A stretch of 64,000 nt of DNA from Pinus tabuliformis. Its lineage: Eukaryota; Streptophyta; Pinopsida; Pinales; Pinaceae. Where the stretch lies: positions 868,887,650 to 868,951,649 of the forward strand of contig CM062810.1 in the NCBI GenBank assembly GCA_031772625.1, given 5' to 3'. The translations under genes and the position numbers were made by a program. Below are positions 50,437-62,727 of this stretch, piece by piece. The notes beneath the pieces are model-generated. The model was not told the DNA's origin. It did no database searches and was given only the letters and a program-made list of their open reading frames with translations. Positions within the stretch are counted from its first letter, which is position 1. Each line of letters opens with the position of its first letter.

Positions 50437-50580
50437 CACAATCCTAGGTTAGTGATTGTAACAATTGTTTGGTATAATGTAATTTCAACAAACCAATTGC
50501 ATTGTGCCCACAATCCTGGGTCAGTGATTGTAACAATTGTTTGGTATAATGTAATTTCAACAAACCAATTGCATTGTGCT
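50437..50580 (+). repeat. 72-base tandem duplication inside an open frame
   Basis: Units at 50437-50508 and 50509-50580 differ at only about two positions. 72 is divisible by three, so the frame continues through both and repeats a 24-residue peptide containing SVIVTIVWYNVISTNQLHCA. It lies upstream of the transposase homology. The near identity marks a recent event in old DNA. Confidence 0.85.
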
Positions 50581-50742
50581 TAATAATATCATTGATGTGC
50601 TAATGTTCAATATTTTTGAAATTAGGATTTTAGTAATCTTGAGTGACCCACCTACCATATTCGGGTGCATCCCACCATAATGTAAAATTGAGAGAATGTT
50701 GCATTAAGAGAAAAAATCGAAGAGGAATCATACTAAGAATGG

Positions 50743-51003
50743 TTGAATCGACATCCTATTCAATTCCCACTACCTAAAGATTCACCAATTAGGAATAACT
50801 ATGATAATGGTAGTTCTTCATCAAAAGTTAGAAATGGAGTCAATGAAATAGAGGTTGGTATAGATGATTACTTATGGGATACAAATGCCATGGAGAAAAT
50901 GTTGTTAGATGAATTCCAGAATGATGACTTATGGAATGATGCTCATATCATTGACAAATTTTTTGAAAGCCTGAAATTCCTCCATCCCTCTCTTTGGACC
51001 TAG
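50743..51003 (+). pseudogene. CACTA open stretch upstream of transposase homology
   Basis: An 86-codon acidic, Asn/Asp-rich frame ending IIDKFFESLKFLHPSLWT. It is in the right place for the N-terminal part of a TNP2-type transposase but has no motif that I can assign with confidence. Confidence 0.4.
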
Positions 51004-51239
51004 TGAACAGTCAAAGTTTACCCAACTCAGTACAAGGATGTTAATATACAATTTGACAGCAAAGTCTGGCATGTTGAATGCATGTTTCTCCACAATATTG
51101 AGGTAATTGACCATGATCAATTCCCTTATATTTTGAGAAATATTACCACACAATCAACATTAAAAATGGTTGATTTTATGAGCATTAAATATAGACATTG
51201 TACATTTATATTTCCCAGTAACTCCATGTTATTCAAATA

Positions 51240-54200
51240 GGATGTTCTTCTGAGTGATAATGTCTTTCTCGATAACTACGAAGATGCAAAGAAGTTATTA
51301 AAAATGATTCATGTTGAGTACATATTATATCATGTATGTATGAATGATTATATTATATATAGACGAGAATATGCAGACAGAGAGATATTTCTAAAATGTG
51401 GGCATGACAGGTACCATAAATAAAAAAAGGTAAGATATTAAGGCGCATGCCTAGAATCCCAGGTATCCAAAGGATCTTTCATTGAAAATAATTATCTATG
51501 TTGCAGGGATAGCATGCCTCACACAAAAGTGATTCTAGAGTTATGTAAATCCCAACAAATTCAATACCCATGAGGCATATAGAGGATACATGGTTTAAAA
51601 ATTTCAAGGATGAAGTACAAAGTCTACGACTCAGCATAGCCATGGATGGCATCAACTTATATTCCCTCCAAAACACCAAGTATTCTATTTGGCCTATAGT
51701 AGTCATCAATAACAATACCCCCAATGGTTGTACATGAAGAATGAAAATCTTATGTTGGCTCTCATAGTCCCTGGTAGAGAAAAAGTGAAGAATATGGATG
51801 TCTACCTACAACCATTGGTAGATGAATTGAAGGACTTATGGGAAGGGATAAATGTATATGATGTATCAAGACCCATTGCAAAAGAGAGCTTTTTTACGTT
51901 GTATGGGATATTTTCTTACACCACACGTGATTATCTAGCCTTAAGAGTTTTTTGTGGTAAATTACTTGTTTAGTTATTTGATTCACATATTAATTTAATT
52001 TGTTGCAATTGTTTTGATCTTCAAGATCACTAATGTGCCTTGTATACAATAATTTCACATCTCTTGTAACAAAAAGGTATATGGATGTTAATGTCGTTGA
52101 CCTTCTATGAAGGCTAAGTGGTTCAACCACCCATGAAAGCTAGTGTGTGGCCACTTTAGGGAATTACTCCTAGAAGAACACCCTTATAGAAGAGAACCAT
52201 CCATCTTAAATGGTAAACTAGAGAGAACCCAAAGGCTTGCAATAATGACACTAGCCGAATGGCTTAAAGAATATGAGAGAGAGAAGGAAAAGGATATTAA
52301 AAAAATGTTTGATTAAAATGGGGAGCTTATGTTCAATGATACATAATTCTTAGAGTACACCTATGTTGAGAAGTTTCCCATTGGGATGAAAAGGAAATCT
52401 ATCTTTTATGAGCTCCCATATTGCGATCATCTTAAGGCTTCCCGCTTACTAGATCCCATGCATATATTTAAAAATGTTTCATCTTGTTTATGGAGGCCAT
52501 ACCATTGAATGAAAGTGACACATTGACTATTAGATGAGATAGTATTGCTTTGAAAACTAAAAATAAACATTAACCAAGACTAGAAAGTAGAGAAAAGGTT
52601 GGTCCCTCTTGGTATTTCAAAGAAGGTGATGTCCCATGGATTTTAAAGAAAGATGATATTTATTTGGTAAATGAAGTTATAATGGGTGTGAGGGTGCCTT
52701 ATTTATATGGGTCTTCACTATAAAAATTCTTTAGTACTATGGAAAGAATAACAGAGGTTGGTCCCTCTTGGTATTTAAAATAAGGTGATGTTCCATGGAT
52801 TTTAAAGAAAGATGATATTTCTTTGGCAAGTGAAGTTATAATGGGTGTGAGGGTGACTTATTTATATGGCTCTTCACCATGAAACTTCCTTAGTATTGTG
52901 GAAGACCATTTTTCGGGGTTGAAATTGCATGACCATTTCAACCTTTTAAGAGCATGTATGTCAAAGACATGATTTTCATTTTTTTATTATTATTTTTAAG
53001 CCATGGGATAATACATAATTAATTTTTTTATGTGTTTAATTTGCAATCTCATTCTCTTCTGCTCATGCATGGGTGTGTGAACCATGAATCCCCGTAAGTC
53101 CTATGACAAGCCATATCTAATTTATTTGCATTTGTATGTTGAATCACATCAAAGGAGATTCGTATTCCAAGCATTCCATGGTCGCATGAAGAGATAGTTG
53201 AGATTGTTTGTATGTTTGATAAGGAACTACTGACGAGTTTCATAGGCATGTAGGTTCATCTTCTAATTCACGTAGTATACGAGGTTGAATTAGTTAGGAT
53301 GGTTTCTTTTCGTTGGATGTGCTTCTTAAGGAGATACATGAAGAAATTGAAACTTTTGTTCAACAAAGGGAAAAAAACAGAGGGGTCTATGGCAGACAGG
53401 TACATATCATATGAGTCTTTATATTATTACAATGAGTACATCAAGATGATCAACAACATTCTAGGTGTAGTGATTTGGGACGACAAAAGGGATGAAGAAA
53501 AACAGAAGGGAACATTCTCCAAATAAATGGAGAAAGGTGAGTGATAAAGAGTAAGTGACTTATCATTTGTCAAATTTCTACACAGTAACTATTCACACTG
53601 AATTTCAAAATGTATATTTTGATATCATATGTACAATACATGTTATTTTTATTTCATCAACAAATTAAAAAATTGAAGCCATCAAAAAATTAATTATTTA
53701 CAATTCAGAAGTGACACAATTGTGGGTCGCATTGTATCAACGTAAGAGCAAGAATAGGATCGTGATAACAAATAATTTATATGGTTTAATTATAGAATCA
53801 TTTCTTATCGTAATCATTTTAAAGAAAATATGCCAATGATATACCTTAACAGTTGGGTTGTTGACCAATTAAGAGAGAAATGCGATGAATCTGGTCGTTA
53901 CTTCCATGTTGAAGAGGATGTGCTAAACACATGGATTAGGTGAGAAAACTTGGTAATAATCTCTCTCTGTAAATTTTTAACTTCATAGTGAAACTTTCAA
54001 TTGTAACATCTATATTTAATATTTTAATTATGTTTAGGTTATTAGACACATGACACTGTGATTTTTCCACTTTTTAATAGGTGAATTTCCCCATCTATGT
54101 GGGCATATGGACATCATTTTCATACGAAGGATTTCGATGATGGGTGAATGACACAAGACCATGGAGTGGAAGTAAATTTCGAGCAATCTAGTTGTGCTAA

Positions 54201-54570
54201 CCAATGCGATGAAAACCTAACACGAGGGACATTAGGTTACGTCGAAAATAAACAAGAGATAATTGAAGTGGAATTCTCCTCATTCGAATGTTATTTTTAG
54301 GTGCAAGTGGTGGGATCCTATGATTGTAATAATGTAAAGGAATATTGCAACAGTGGATTGATATGTATCAAGTCTAAAAAGATGTGGCATGAACCTATGG
54401 AGCCTTATGTTTCCCCCAAACACTTCAACTAGGTGTTTTTTATCCAAACTTGTTGGATAGGGATTGGTGGTTTGTATTAAGACACAACCCTAGATCAAAA
54501 CATATTTTTGAGAACAACAATGTTGTTATGCCAATTGAGGAAGGTAATCCAGGTGATTGCAATGGAAAGT
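51240..54570 (+). pseudogene. TNP2-type CACTA transposase
   Basis: Landmarks of plant TNP2 transposase (Transposase_21) occur in order. YEDAKKLLK then CMNDYIIYRREYADREIFLK and CGHDRY lie at 51,270-51,420. MLALIVPGREKVKNMDVYLQ then PLVDELKDLWEGI are in the 51728-51973 frame. EEHPYRREPSILNGK is near 52,180, and SIFYELPYCDHLKASRLLDP then MHIFKN is at 52,390-52,480. A DUF4218-like VSFRWMCFLRRYMKKLKLL with EGSMADRYISYESLYYYNEY lies at 53,299-53,450, and a DUF4216-like tail VFYPNLLDRDWWFVLRHNPR ends at the stop near 54,570. Several in-frame stops, frame changes and probably one or two introns interrupt it; it is inactive. Confidence 0.85.
52597..52915 (+). repeat. 159-base tandem duplication within the transposase
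   Basis: GGTTGGTCCCTCTTGGTATT opens both units, at 52597 and 52756. 159 is a multiple of three, so the duplicated segment (containing KKDDI and EVIMGVRV) stays in frame. Copies differ at roughly a dozen positions. Confidence 0.85.
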
Positions 54571-55160
54571 GATATGTACTTGTGTTATTTCATCATTTAT
54601 ACTATTGTTGTATGTTTTTGTTTTATTTATTTCACTAATTATATTGTTTTTTATTTATCTTGTTTCCATTTTATATATTTGGTATGATTCACAAATGTTT
54701 TTACACTACTTTTTTTAGTGTAAATATCTTTACACTTAAAAATAACTATTTCTAATTGTCTTGTTTATAATTTAAAAAATAAAATTTTAACATGTTTGTT
54801 TAATTCTAATTTTGTGATAAGTTCAATTTGGATTTTGTGATAAAAAAAATTTCAATTTAGTTTGTTGTTAGTTTACATAATTTTATCATTACTTTTAGAA
54901 ATACTTAAATAATGCCCCCACTAAAACCACAATTAATGAAGTAATTTAAAATTTTGATGGCAATCAACTTACGAAATAATAACAAAAACAAAAAAGATAG
55001 GAATATTTTCATCCATAAAATTATAGGGCCAATAGAATGCTTATGATTCGAGATCATAACTTTTTTATAGTAACAATTTTTAGGGTAGAAGAGTCTAATA
55101 AAAAAGAGTAAATAGTAGAATGGAAAATAACATTTATTCATATGTAATTGTTTTTGAAAA
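54571..55160. other. AT-rich interval
   Basis: No coding motif. Follows the transposase stop. Confidence 0.4.
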
Positions 55161-55560
55161 ATAATTTAGTTATAATGGATATGTATGAAGTATCCATAAA
55201 AGAAAATAAAAATATTTATGGTAATTTTACAATTATAGTTTCAACCATATTAAACTTTCTAATATTTAAAAATGTCTTTGCATTTTTTATTTCAAGTAAG
55301 ACTTTTTGCATGTAATTTCATATCAAAATTTTGATATAAGTTCATTGATATATAATCTACAATAAATATATATCATTTCATAAAAATAAACATGACGATG
55401 TCAACCATCTCACAAACATAAACATCATCTAAAATACATATTCAAATCCACTAACATCATCTAATTATATACACCTCTAGCACATATAAACATCATTAGC
55501 TAACACACAAATCGAATAATTTAACATGTCATAATCATTGTAATGACATCTAACAATATT
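55160..55560 (+). repeat. direct repeat copy 1 (offset ~1,024 bp)
   Basis: From GGATATGTATGAAGTATCC through AACATCATCTAATTATATAC to CTAACACACAAATC it aligns with 56,185-56,580, at perhaps 80-85% identity by eye. AT-rich, non-coding. Confidence 0.75.
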
Positions 55561-56184
55561 TCATGCTAATATATTGTCTTTTAATTAATCTTGTTGGCAT
55601 TATATATAATTGGTAACATATTAAATTTAAATTTGAATTCATAATAATTGTTATAAATATTAAATTTAAATTGCTTGAAACTCTCATAACTTTAGTGATA
55701 ACTTAATTTTTATTAAAATATTTTTTTTTAAGTTATACTACATCTAAAATAATTATAAAAAATTATGACTTATGCATTTTAAATTTAACAACAGATTGAA
55801 CTTTATAAATAAACTTAAAATAATATTTTATATTTTCTAAATAAATATGATTGATAATAGTTTATTGATTTCATTTTCTTATATATAAATTTAAACATTT
55901 AAACATGTTATAACATATGTTTTGAAAATTAATTGCAAAGATTAGTTAGATATTGTCTAACTCTTGTATTATAAGTATAATAAGTATAGCTCACAACTTT
56001 ATGATTTATAATCTTGACTATGAGTAGAAAGGTAGTTTTGTTTAGAGGTTTGTAAAATTTAATTGTGTGTAAAATTGATTTTTTTTTGAAGTGACTATTT
56101 TTTAGACATGTTTTATAAACATTTTTTTTATTTCCATCTTTTCTATGTGTAGGGATTATGCTGCTCACAACCCTTGCTTGAATA

Positions 56185-56580
56185 AGAATTTAGTTAGAAT
56201 GAATATGTATGAAATATCTATGCAATAGAATAATATTTACGGTAATTTTACAGTTATAGTTTCAACCATATTAAAATTTGTAATTCATAAAAATATCTTT
56301 GCATTTTCTATTTAAAGTAAGTCATTTTGCATATAATTACCTGCATAAAATTTTCATATGAGGTCACCAATACATAATCTATAATAAATATCATTTGATA
56401 AAAATAAACATCATGATGATAACCATATAAAAAACATAAAAATCATCTAAAATACACATTCAAATTTGCTAACATCATCTAATTATATGCACATCTAGCA
56501 CATTATAAACATCATTAGCTAGCACACAAATCTAATAATCTAACAGGGCATCATCATCATGATTACATCTAAAAAAACAC
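56185..56580 (+). repeat. direct repeat copy 2
   Basis: Partner of 55,160-55,560. The ~625 bases between the copies are not duplicated. Confidence 0.75.
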
Positions 56581-56780
56581 AAGAATTGTCTAACATAATC
56601 ACCACACACATCCTCAAATATATATCTCATGTCAAATAACTACAGATAACATACACATCTATTTGCAAGCACATTAAATGAACAATTCTAACATGACCTT
56701 ACAATATACACATCCACACCAACATATAAATTAAGTACATCAACATGAATAAAAAAAGAACCATACATATATACAAACAA

Positions 56781-57085
56781 TTCAAATGACTGCTATAGAA
56801 TGTCTGATACAACATTAATAGTGGATGCCTCGTCTATTGTAGAAGACAATGGATGGTTGACTACCTCAATATTTGTTGTAGGAGGTGGAGGAGGAGGTCG
56901 TTTCCTTTCTCTCTGAGTAGAATACACACAAGTCAAATAGTTGCTATAAAATATCTACTACAACAATACTAGTAGATGCCTCATCTATTGCAAAAGACGA
57001 TGGATGATTGACTGCCTCAAGATCTATTGTAGGAGGTGGAGGAGGAGGTCGTTGGTTTTCTCTCTCAGTAGAAATAAGGATTGGA
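56781..57085 (-). repeat. 151-base tandem duplication (poly-proline coding)
   Basis: Units start near 56783 and 56934. Each contains GTAGGAGGTGGAGGAGGAGG, which on the minus strand encodes a run of prolines. 151 is not a multiple of three, so the second unit is out of frame with the first. Confidence 0.75.
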
Positions 57086-57540
57086 TGAGGTGAAGGAGAA
57101 GGAGGAGTAGGTGGTGTACTGCCAGAAGGATGACAACCCTGATCATCATTCGATAGGGTAGTACTAGGTTGAAATTGTGTATATTCATGGCCAACCCTCC
57201 TTGTTGCAAGTAGCCTGGTAGCTTCAACGATATGACACATAAGGCTCATCATATCATGTGAAAATCCTCTCCACAGCTCTAGGAGCCTAGGATCTACCCT
57301 AATGTCTCAACTGGTTGAAGGGTTGACTCCCTCCTTAACCAAAAGTGTAGAGAGTAGGTCCCCCAACTCCATCCTCAATAGAATATCATACCTACACGGC
57401 TACATGCCTGTGGGTATCTTCATCAGAGGATTTTCCTCACCCATTGTTTCCTTAGCCATCTCCAAAACTACAGTTAGTGTGGGAGGAGGCATGTCCAAAA
57501 TGAATGTACCAATATCAACAAAAGGTATAGTACACAACAA
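56944..57540 (-). pseudogene. minus-strand coding remnant, proline-rich exon
   Basis: Minus-strand frames read DIGTFILDMPPPTLTVVLEM, then YDILLRMELGDLLSTLLVKE, VDPRLLELWRGFSHDMMSLM and a Ser/Pro-rich tail with STPPTPPSPSPHP and RPPPPPP. Only about two stops interrupt 200 codons, well below chance for this composition. It lies convergent to the transposase inside the CACTA candidate. Plant CACTA elements often carry a second gene (TNP1/TNPA-like or captured), but I recognise no domain. Confidence 0.4.
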
Positions 57541-57659
57541 TAATTAGACAATTTCAATAAATAATTTAATAAAACAATTTAAAAAATGTGTTAGAATAAA
57601 TTCTGTTCTAATTAATTAATACAATAGAATGAAACTATATTAATTTGAATAAAAAAATA

Positions 57660-58030
57660 ATATTACCTCTATCCTCTGCTAGTTCATCCCGTGTGAAGGG
57701 GATATTAGGACATTATCGCGAATCCATCCCCGCGTAAAGACATGGCACCATGACGAACATGTGCTTAACCTCACTAGCTAATAGCCCTAGTATGTTGGTG
57801 GAAATACTGGCCAGATACACTGGCTAGCCCCTATTTGGCATAATCATGCCCCAGATGTGCATCCATACCTCAATCATCAACCAAGGAGGATCATGGTCAA
57901 AAGTAGGCCTCATCTCTGGAAACCTCTCAAGAAACAAAAAAATAGATCCAAAGAGAAAGGGAAGTTTGACCTCCCATTTATGATAGCACGACATCTACCT
58001 AAATCTATACAAAACTGCCACAAAAAATTG
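57660..58030 (-). pseudogene. minus-strand coding remnant, upstream exon
   Basis: The minus-strand frame reads WEVKLPFLFGSIFLFLERFP, MRPTFDHDPPWLMIEVWMHI, SISTNILGLLASEVKHMFVM and VPCLYAGMD, ending at a donor-like AG/GTAATA near 57,665. The AT-rich 57,541-57,664 interval then resembles an intron leading to the exon at 56,944-57,540. About two stops interrupt. The earlier part, 58,080-58,600, is also weakly open on the minus strand. No known family recognised. Confidence 0.35.
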
Positions 58031-58700
58031 GCATACCATATGATACATCGTGGTCTTTGCACTAAAGAATCAACATAAAATAAAATAGGGAAACTAATGC
58101 ACTACTCATAAATAGGAGAGTGTTAAATGGTAGTCACTAATAGTGAGAGGCACCTAACCTCCTTTGCACCAAAATCAGAGATTCATAGTTGTCCAAGAGA
58201 CACCTAAAAATCTACTGGGGAAACTATGTGATACCGATAATATCTTTGAGAGTAGATAAATTGACTCTATGTGCAACACTGTGGGGGACATCTGGGAATT
58301 AGGGAAAATCCTCCCCTCTCTAGGATAGCCTATGTCCTCCTTAGTGGGTTCTTACTAAATTTCAAGACTAACATAGAAAGTCTAAAAATCAACATCCCAC
58401 TGATAGGCTAGTTATAACAACAACCTGGAGTACCCTTCAAGAATGTATTCTCCTAATAGTAATTAAGGAGGCCTACATTCCTTGAAAGGCCTGGGGTCAC
58501 TACCATCATAGGGTGAGGGTACAAATCTCTCTCCCTCTCCCATGCTCCCCATTGTCGTACCACATTGTATTAGTCAACCCTTTGAAATTTACACATTATT
58601 GACATATAAAATACATTAGCCTCATAAAAAAAACACAAAAAAATTATTAAATGAAAAATTTGTTTATAAATATGGACATATAATTTTCAACTAAAAAAAA
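58031..58700 (-). other. possible upstream part of the minus-strand remnant
   Basis: Short minus-strand open pieces (for example TVLHIESIYLLSKILSVSHS) with many stops; not assignable. Confidence 0.2.
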
Positions 58701-59604
58701 ATTCATCCTTGGTGCATAAAAAAAATAGGAATGCACCGAACATGGTGCATACATCGAATTGACACAACCCTTTCAGTGCACATACATACAAATCATTAGT
58801 TATTTTTTGTTTTTTATTGCAGTGCATCAACATAAAATTTCACAACAGTGTGTTGATTTTACTATTGAGAATGTCTTTCAGATAAATCACATCATTAGTC
58901 GTTGGTCGACGTTTCGAACCATCTAATGTGGTTCATCCTGAAGACGAAGATGAAACAACCTATCTATCATTAAATATAAATAACAGAGATGCATCATGTT
59001 CTGGAAATAAACGTTAGAAAATTAGATTAATAAAATATATATTTCTTAAGTTTAAAATTAACATTAGGATAGAGTATGTTCGAAATATTATCTAATAAAA
59101 ATATAAAAACAACTAGTTATAAAAATAAATAAATTGATTAAATAAATGAAAATAATAAAAATACAAATACAAATATTTTGGAAATAAAAATATAAAAATA
59201 AAGATAGAAAAAATAAAGAGGAATAAGAGTAAAATATTATTATATTAATATGAGATAAGTCGAGAAAAATGAAATAATTAAAATACTAAGAAAAAGTATT
59301 GTTATATCATTTTACCATTAAATTTAAATATATCATAATAATTAAGAGACTAAATTAGATTAACGAGAAGGTCACTTAGGAAGAAAATATAATGTTTAAA
59401 CTATTATTATATATTTCTTAATATCTTATTATTATTTATTTCTTAATATCTTAAACATATAGTAAAAAACCAACTAAAAAGAACATAATATTTATATTAT
59501 TATTAGAATAAAATTTACTATTATATGTTATTATATATAGAACATTATAAAGGTAAGCGAAAAAATATCCAAGCTATCAAATAGATAAATTGAATAGAAA
59601 TAAA

Positions 59605-59659
<55 letters not shown>

Positions 59660-60100
59660 TATATATATATGGAAAAAAAAAAGAGAGAATATCATGAAGA
59701 GAGGGCAGGAATTCAATTTTTACTTAATTTTCAACCATAATCCCTATTAAGATTCTTCCACTATTTCTCAATTTCAATGATCTCTCGTAACATCCTATAA
59801 TGAAAGCGAACAATGTTAGCAATGACTAGAGAATCCTCAATGCAAACATGGTGCTTAGCTTTCGCTACATGTTCAACTACAGCTGAGGAGCGAGAATAAA
59901 TGTGTTTAATGCCTGTCACATGCTCTTGAATTCTCCGATTTTACATCCGCACACTACATCAGAACATTCATGTTAGGGAATGCACTGAGCTATAATTTTT
60001 TAATATTATGTAGTGAGTTTGGTAAAAATAAGCACACTGAGAAGTTATGCTTACCATATGCACAGAAAAAAAGGTAAAAAAAAAAAAATTATAATAATAA
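58700..60100. other. AT-rich interval with sparse subterminal words
   Basis: GCACCGAACATGGTGCAT and CAGTGCAC-type words at 58,720-58,860 resemble the CACTA subterminal repeats. 58,980-59,680 is extremely A+T rich with no gene. Confidence 0.4.
59608..59670 (+). repeat. AT microsatellite
   Basis: About thirty AT dinucleotides with one GAT interruption. Confidence 0.95.
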
Positions 60101-61910
60101 TAATAATTATGGTGGTGCACCCACGAACGTAACTTCTTAGTGCGATGATCTTACACACCGGTTAATGGTGCTTTCTATCTGTTACCAGATGCACCAACGT
60201 AAAAATTAAAACTTTTAGGGTGGTGAATCATGGAAATTCATGGCCTGATGCATTTCCATTTACCAAACACACCACATAATATTTAAAAAATTTAGTGCAT
60301 TAACTTTATGGACTGATTTTGAGGTGCACCCTATAAATTTACAAGGTGCACTGAAAACAGTGCAAGTTGAACTTGTCAAACACACGTGGAGAAAACAAAA
60401 CAAAAATAATGATTTTTTTTTCTTAATTTTCAATTCTACTCAGCTAAAAATTTAAGTTAGCAAAAAACATAGACATTAACATGATATTTTCTCACTAGGT
60501 AGGCATGATTGAATTGTAATTGAAAAAAATCAAATTTGACCACAATTTGACAAAATTTGAAGAAATGTAGTGAGCACCTGACAAAAGGATGAAAATAAAG
60601 GGAACCACCATTCGTAGGGCACTCCATAGAGGAAAACATAGCACTGGTGCTTGAGAGATGTATAGCATGACAAATGGTAAAGATGAATTTTTATGGTGGG
60701 TAAGCTTTTTTTTATTAAAACCTGTTTTAATGTGCTCGAGTATGCAACACACTGGTCCTATTATGTACGATGTGCAATACCATTTTTTAAATTAGAAACC
60801 TTGTCATAGTGCACCATGTTAGTTATGCACTAGGGAATTTCAAAACAGGAATAGAAACAACGCTTTATGGGACTATAGGACCAAAATGGTGAAGATGAAT
60901 TTTATAACTGATTTTTTTTTTTAAATTTAACCCTTCTCTGGTGCTATCAAGTGTTATATGCACCAATGCTCCATATTCACATAACACACCACTATTTCTA
61001 AATTAAAAACCCTACAATAGTGGAACATGTTGTATAGACACCGAGGCATTTGGAATAGGTCATAGAATCAAGGCTTCGTGGGATTCTACCAATGGAATGG
61101 TTAAATTTAATTTTACGATTAGCATTTTTTATTTAATTTTAACACTAATGTGGTGCTAACAAGTACTATATGCACCGGTGCTCCAAAGTTACTTAGTGCA
61201 CCATTATTTTTTATTGAAAAAAAATAACCCTCGAATTGTGCACCATTGTCTATTCAGAATTGGGATGTAAAATTCTATTAATGGCACTGATGTCTATCAT
61301 ATGAGTAGCACGTCAGTTTCTTTTAAATTTAAAACATCACCATGGTACACCATGTTTCTTACACACCTGGGAATTTTTAAAAAGTGAAAGCACTTGTGCT
61401 TTATGTGAGTATATCACCGAAATGGTGAAAATGAATATGACAGCTGACCTTTTTTATTATAGATTTAACCATTTTCCACTTCTAACGAATAGTATACACC
61501 TCGATGCACATTATATATGCAGCACATTGTTGTTTTTATTTGTATGAAAAATAACCTTGCAACAGTGCACACTTTTCTATTAATGACACCAATATGTATA
61601 ATAGAAGAAGCACACCACTATTTTTAAATTGAAAGCTCCACAATGGGTCACCATATTGTTTATGCACTGGGGTGCTTGTATACAATTTTAGCACCAAGGC
61701 GTGATGAGTTTATAACAATCGGCTAGAAAAAATGAATTTTACGCCCGACATTTTTTAAAATTTAACCCTTTTCCAGTGATATCGAGTAGTATACACACCA
61801 GTGTGCCTTATTTAATTTGCGCACTGTTAGTTTTTTGTTTCTAAAAAAAGTAACTCTGTCAAAGTGTATCATATGTTTTAAGCACCAGTGCGTCTAATTA
61901 TAGTAACACA
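60100..61910 (+). repeat. right subterminal repeat array of CACTA candidate
   Basis: Diverged units of roughly 205-225 bases: an AGTGCACCATGTT start, TTATGCACTGGGG, a GGGATTATAACACC-like part, ATGGTGAAAATGAATTTTA, TTTAACCCTTTTCCAGTGCT, AGTATATGCACCAGTGCTCC, then an A-rich spacer. Unit starts fall near 60,797, 61,003, 61,230, 61,335, 61,550, 61,643 and 61,850, so two units are truncated to about 95-105 bases. GCACCAGTGC is a short palindrome suited to transposase binding. Confidence 0.65.
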
Positions 61911-61916
61911 CTAGTG

Positions 61917-62435
61917 TATTAGTGTATTATACACACAATATTAAAAAACATCTTCCCACCCAACTTTGCTAGTCACCTCCGCACAAACATACTTTGGGCT
62001 ATTTTTATAGGGGATTCCACAAAAACTTCCACTAGAGGGTATTTTCCTTATAGTAGATTGACCCCTATCTGATAGATTAAATTATTGTGTAATTAGACTT
62101 AGCTATAATGATATAAAGACACACAAAAACACCATCAAGAACCAGCCAAACTAAGAAAAATCATAGTTCTAGAAAGAAATATGTTTTATTGTTATTAAGA
62201 GAAAAATGATTTAGTTATAAATCAACAAGGTAAAAGGAATCCCTAAAGGGGTGTGATAATTAACAAAAACACTATCTAAGAGGGTTTATAGGTACACAAG
62301 TGTTCTAGTACCCTAGAGAGCTACAACCCAAGAGGGATGCGGAGCCTAAAATATAATTATTATTGGAATTTCCATTTCCAAATATTGGGATGTATAGAAA
62401 ATCCATTATCAAAGCAATACAAGTGAAGAAGTAGT
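61917..62435. other. unassigned interval
   Basis: No coding or repeat structure recognised. Confidence 0.4.
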
Positions 62436-62439
62436 TGTA

Positions 62440-62727
62440 GAAAGCACTAGAGTAGGGTGTAGTTCAATTAAGTATGTCACCTTGTGGGTTCCTTATCATA
62501 ATTGTTTTAGAAAACGATGGGACATGGTGAATTCCATCAATTATAGAGTGTTAAACAAGATTATCCTCAATAGTAGGTATCCCCTACCTACGATTGATGA
62601 TCTATTAGATCAATTGAAAAAAAATAAGAAAAACTTCAACAAGAATGCATTAGAATTGGGGTATTAGCAAGTTGGAGTTAACGAATAAGACAATTGGAAG
62701 ACCAAGACCATCTTTAGAACTATACAA
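62440..62727 (+). pseudogene. Ty3-gypsy RT fragment
   Basis: SINYRVLNKIILNSRYPLPT then IDDLLDQLKK is the conserved N-terminal RT stretch (NYRALNK...YPLP.IDDLLDQL) of plant gypsy elements. RT-like sequence continues to about 62,727 and stops where an LTR begins. A broken fragment of an old element. Confidence 0.8.

Larger units (their letters stand above)
46762..61916 (+). mobile_element. large decayed CACTA transposon (candidate limits)
   Basis: The left end reads CACTAGGGAATTAACAGTAA followed by TGCACCAGT. The right end, read inward on the minus strand, is CACTAGTGTGTTACTATAAT followed by GCACTGGTGC. The two align with a few gaps, as diverged CACTA termini would. GCACCAGTGC-type subterminal repeats occur inside both ends (46.8 and 49.7 kb; 58.7 and 60.1-61.9 kb) and a TNP2 transposase fossil lies between. 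The 3-bp flanks (AAG, TAT) do not match, so the exact ends are uncertain. Microsatellites and internal duplications have accumulated. Confidence 0.5.
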
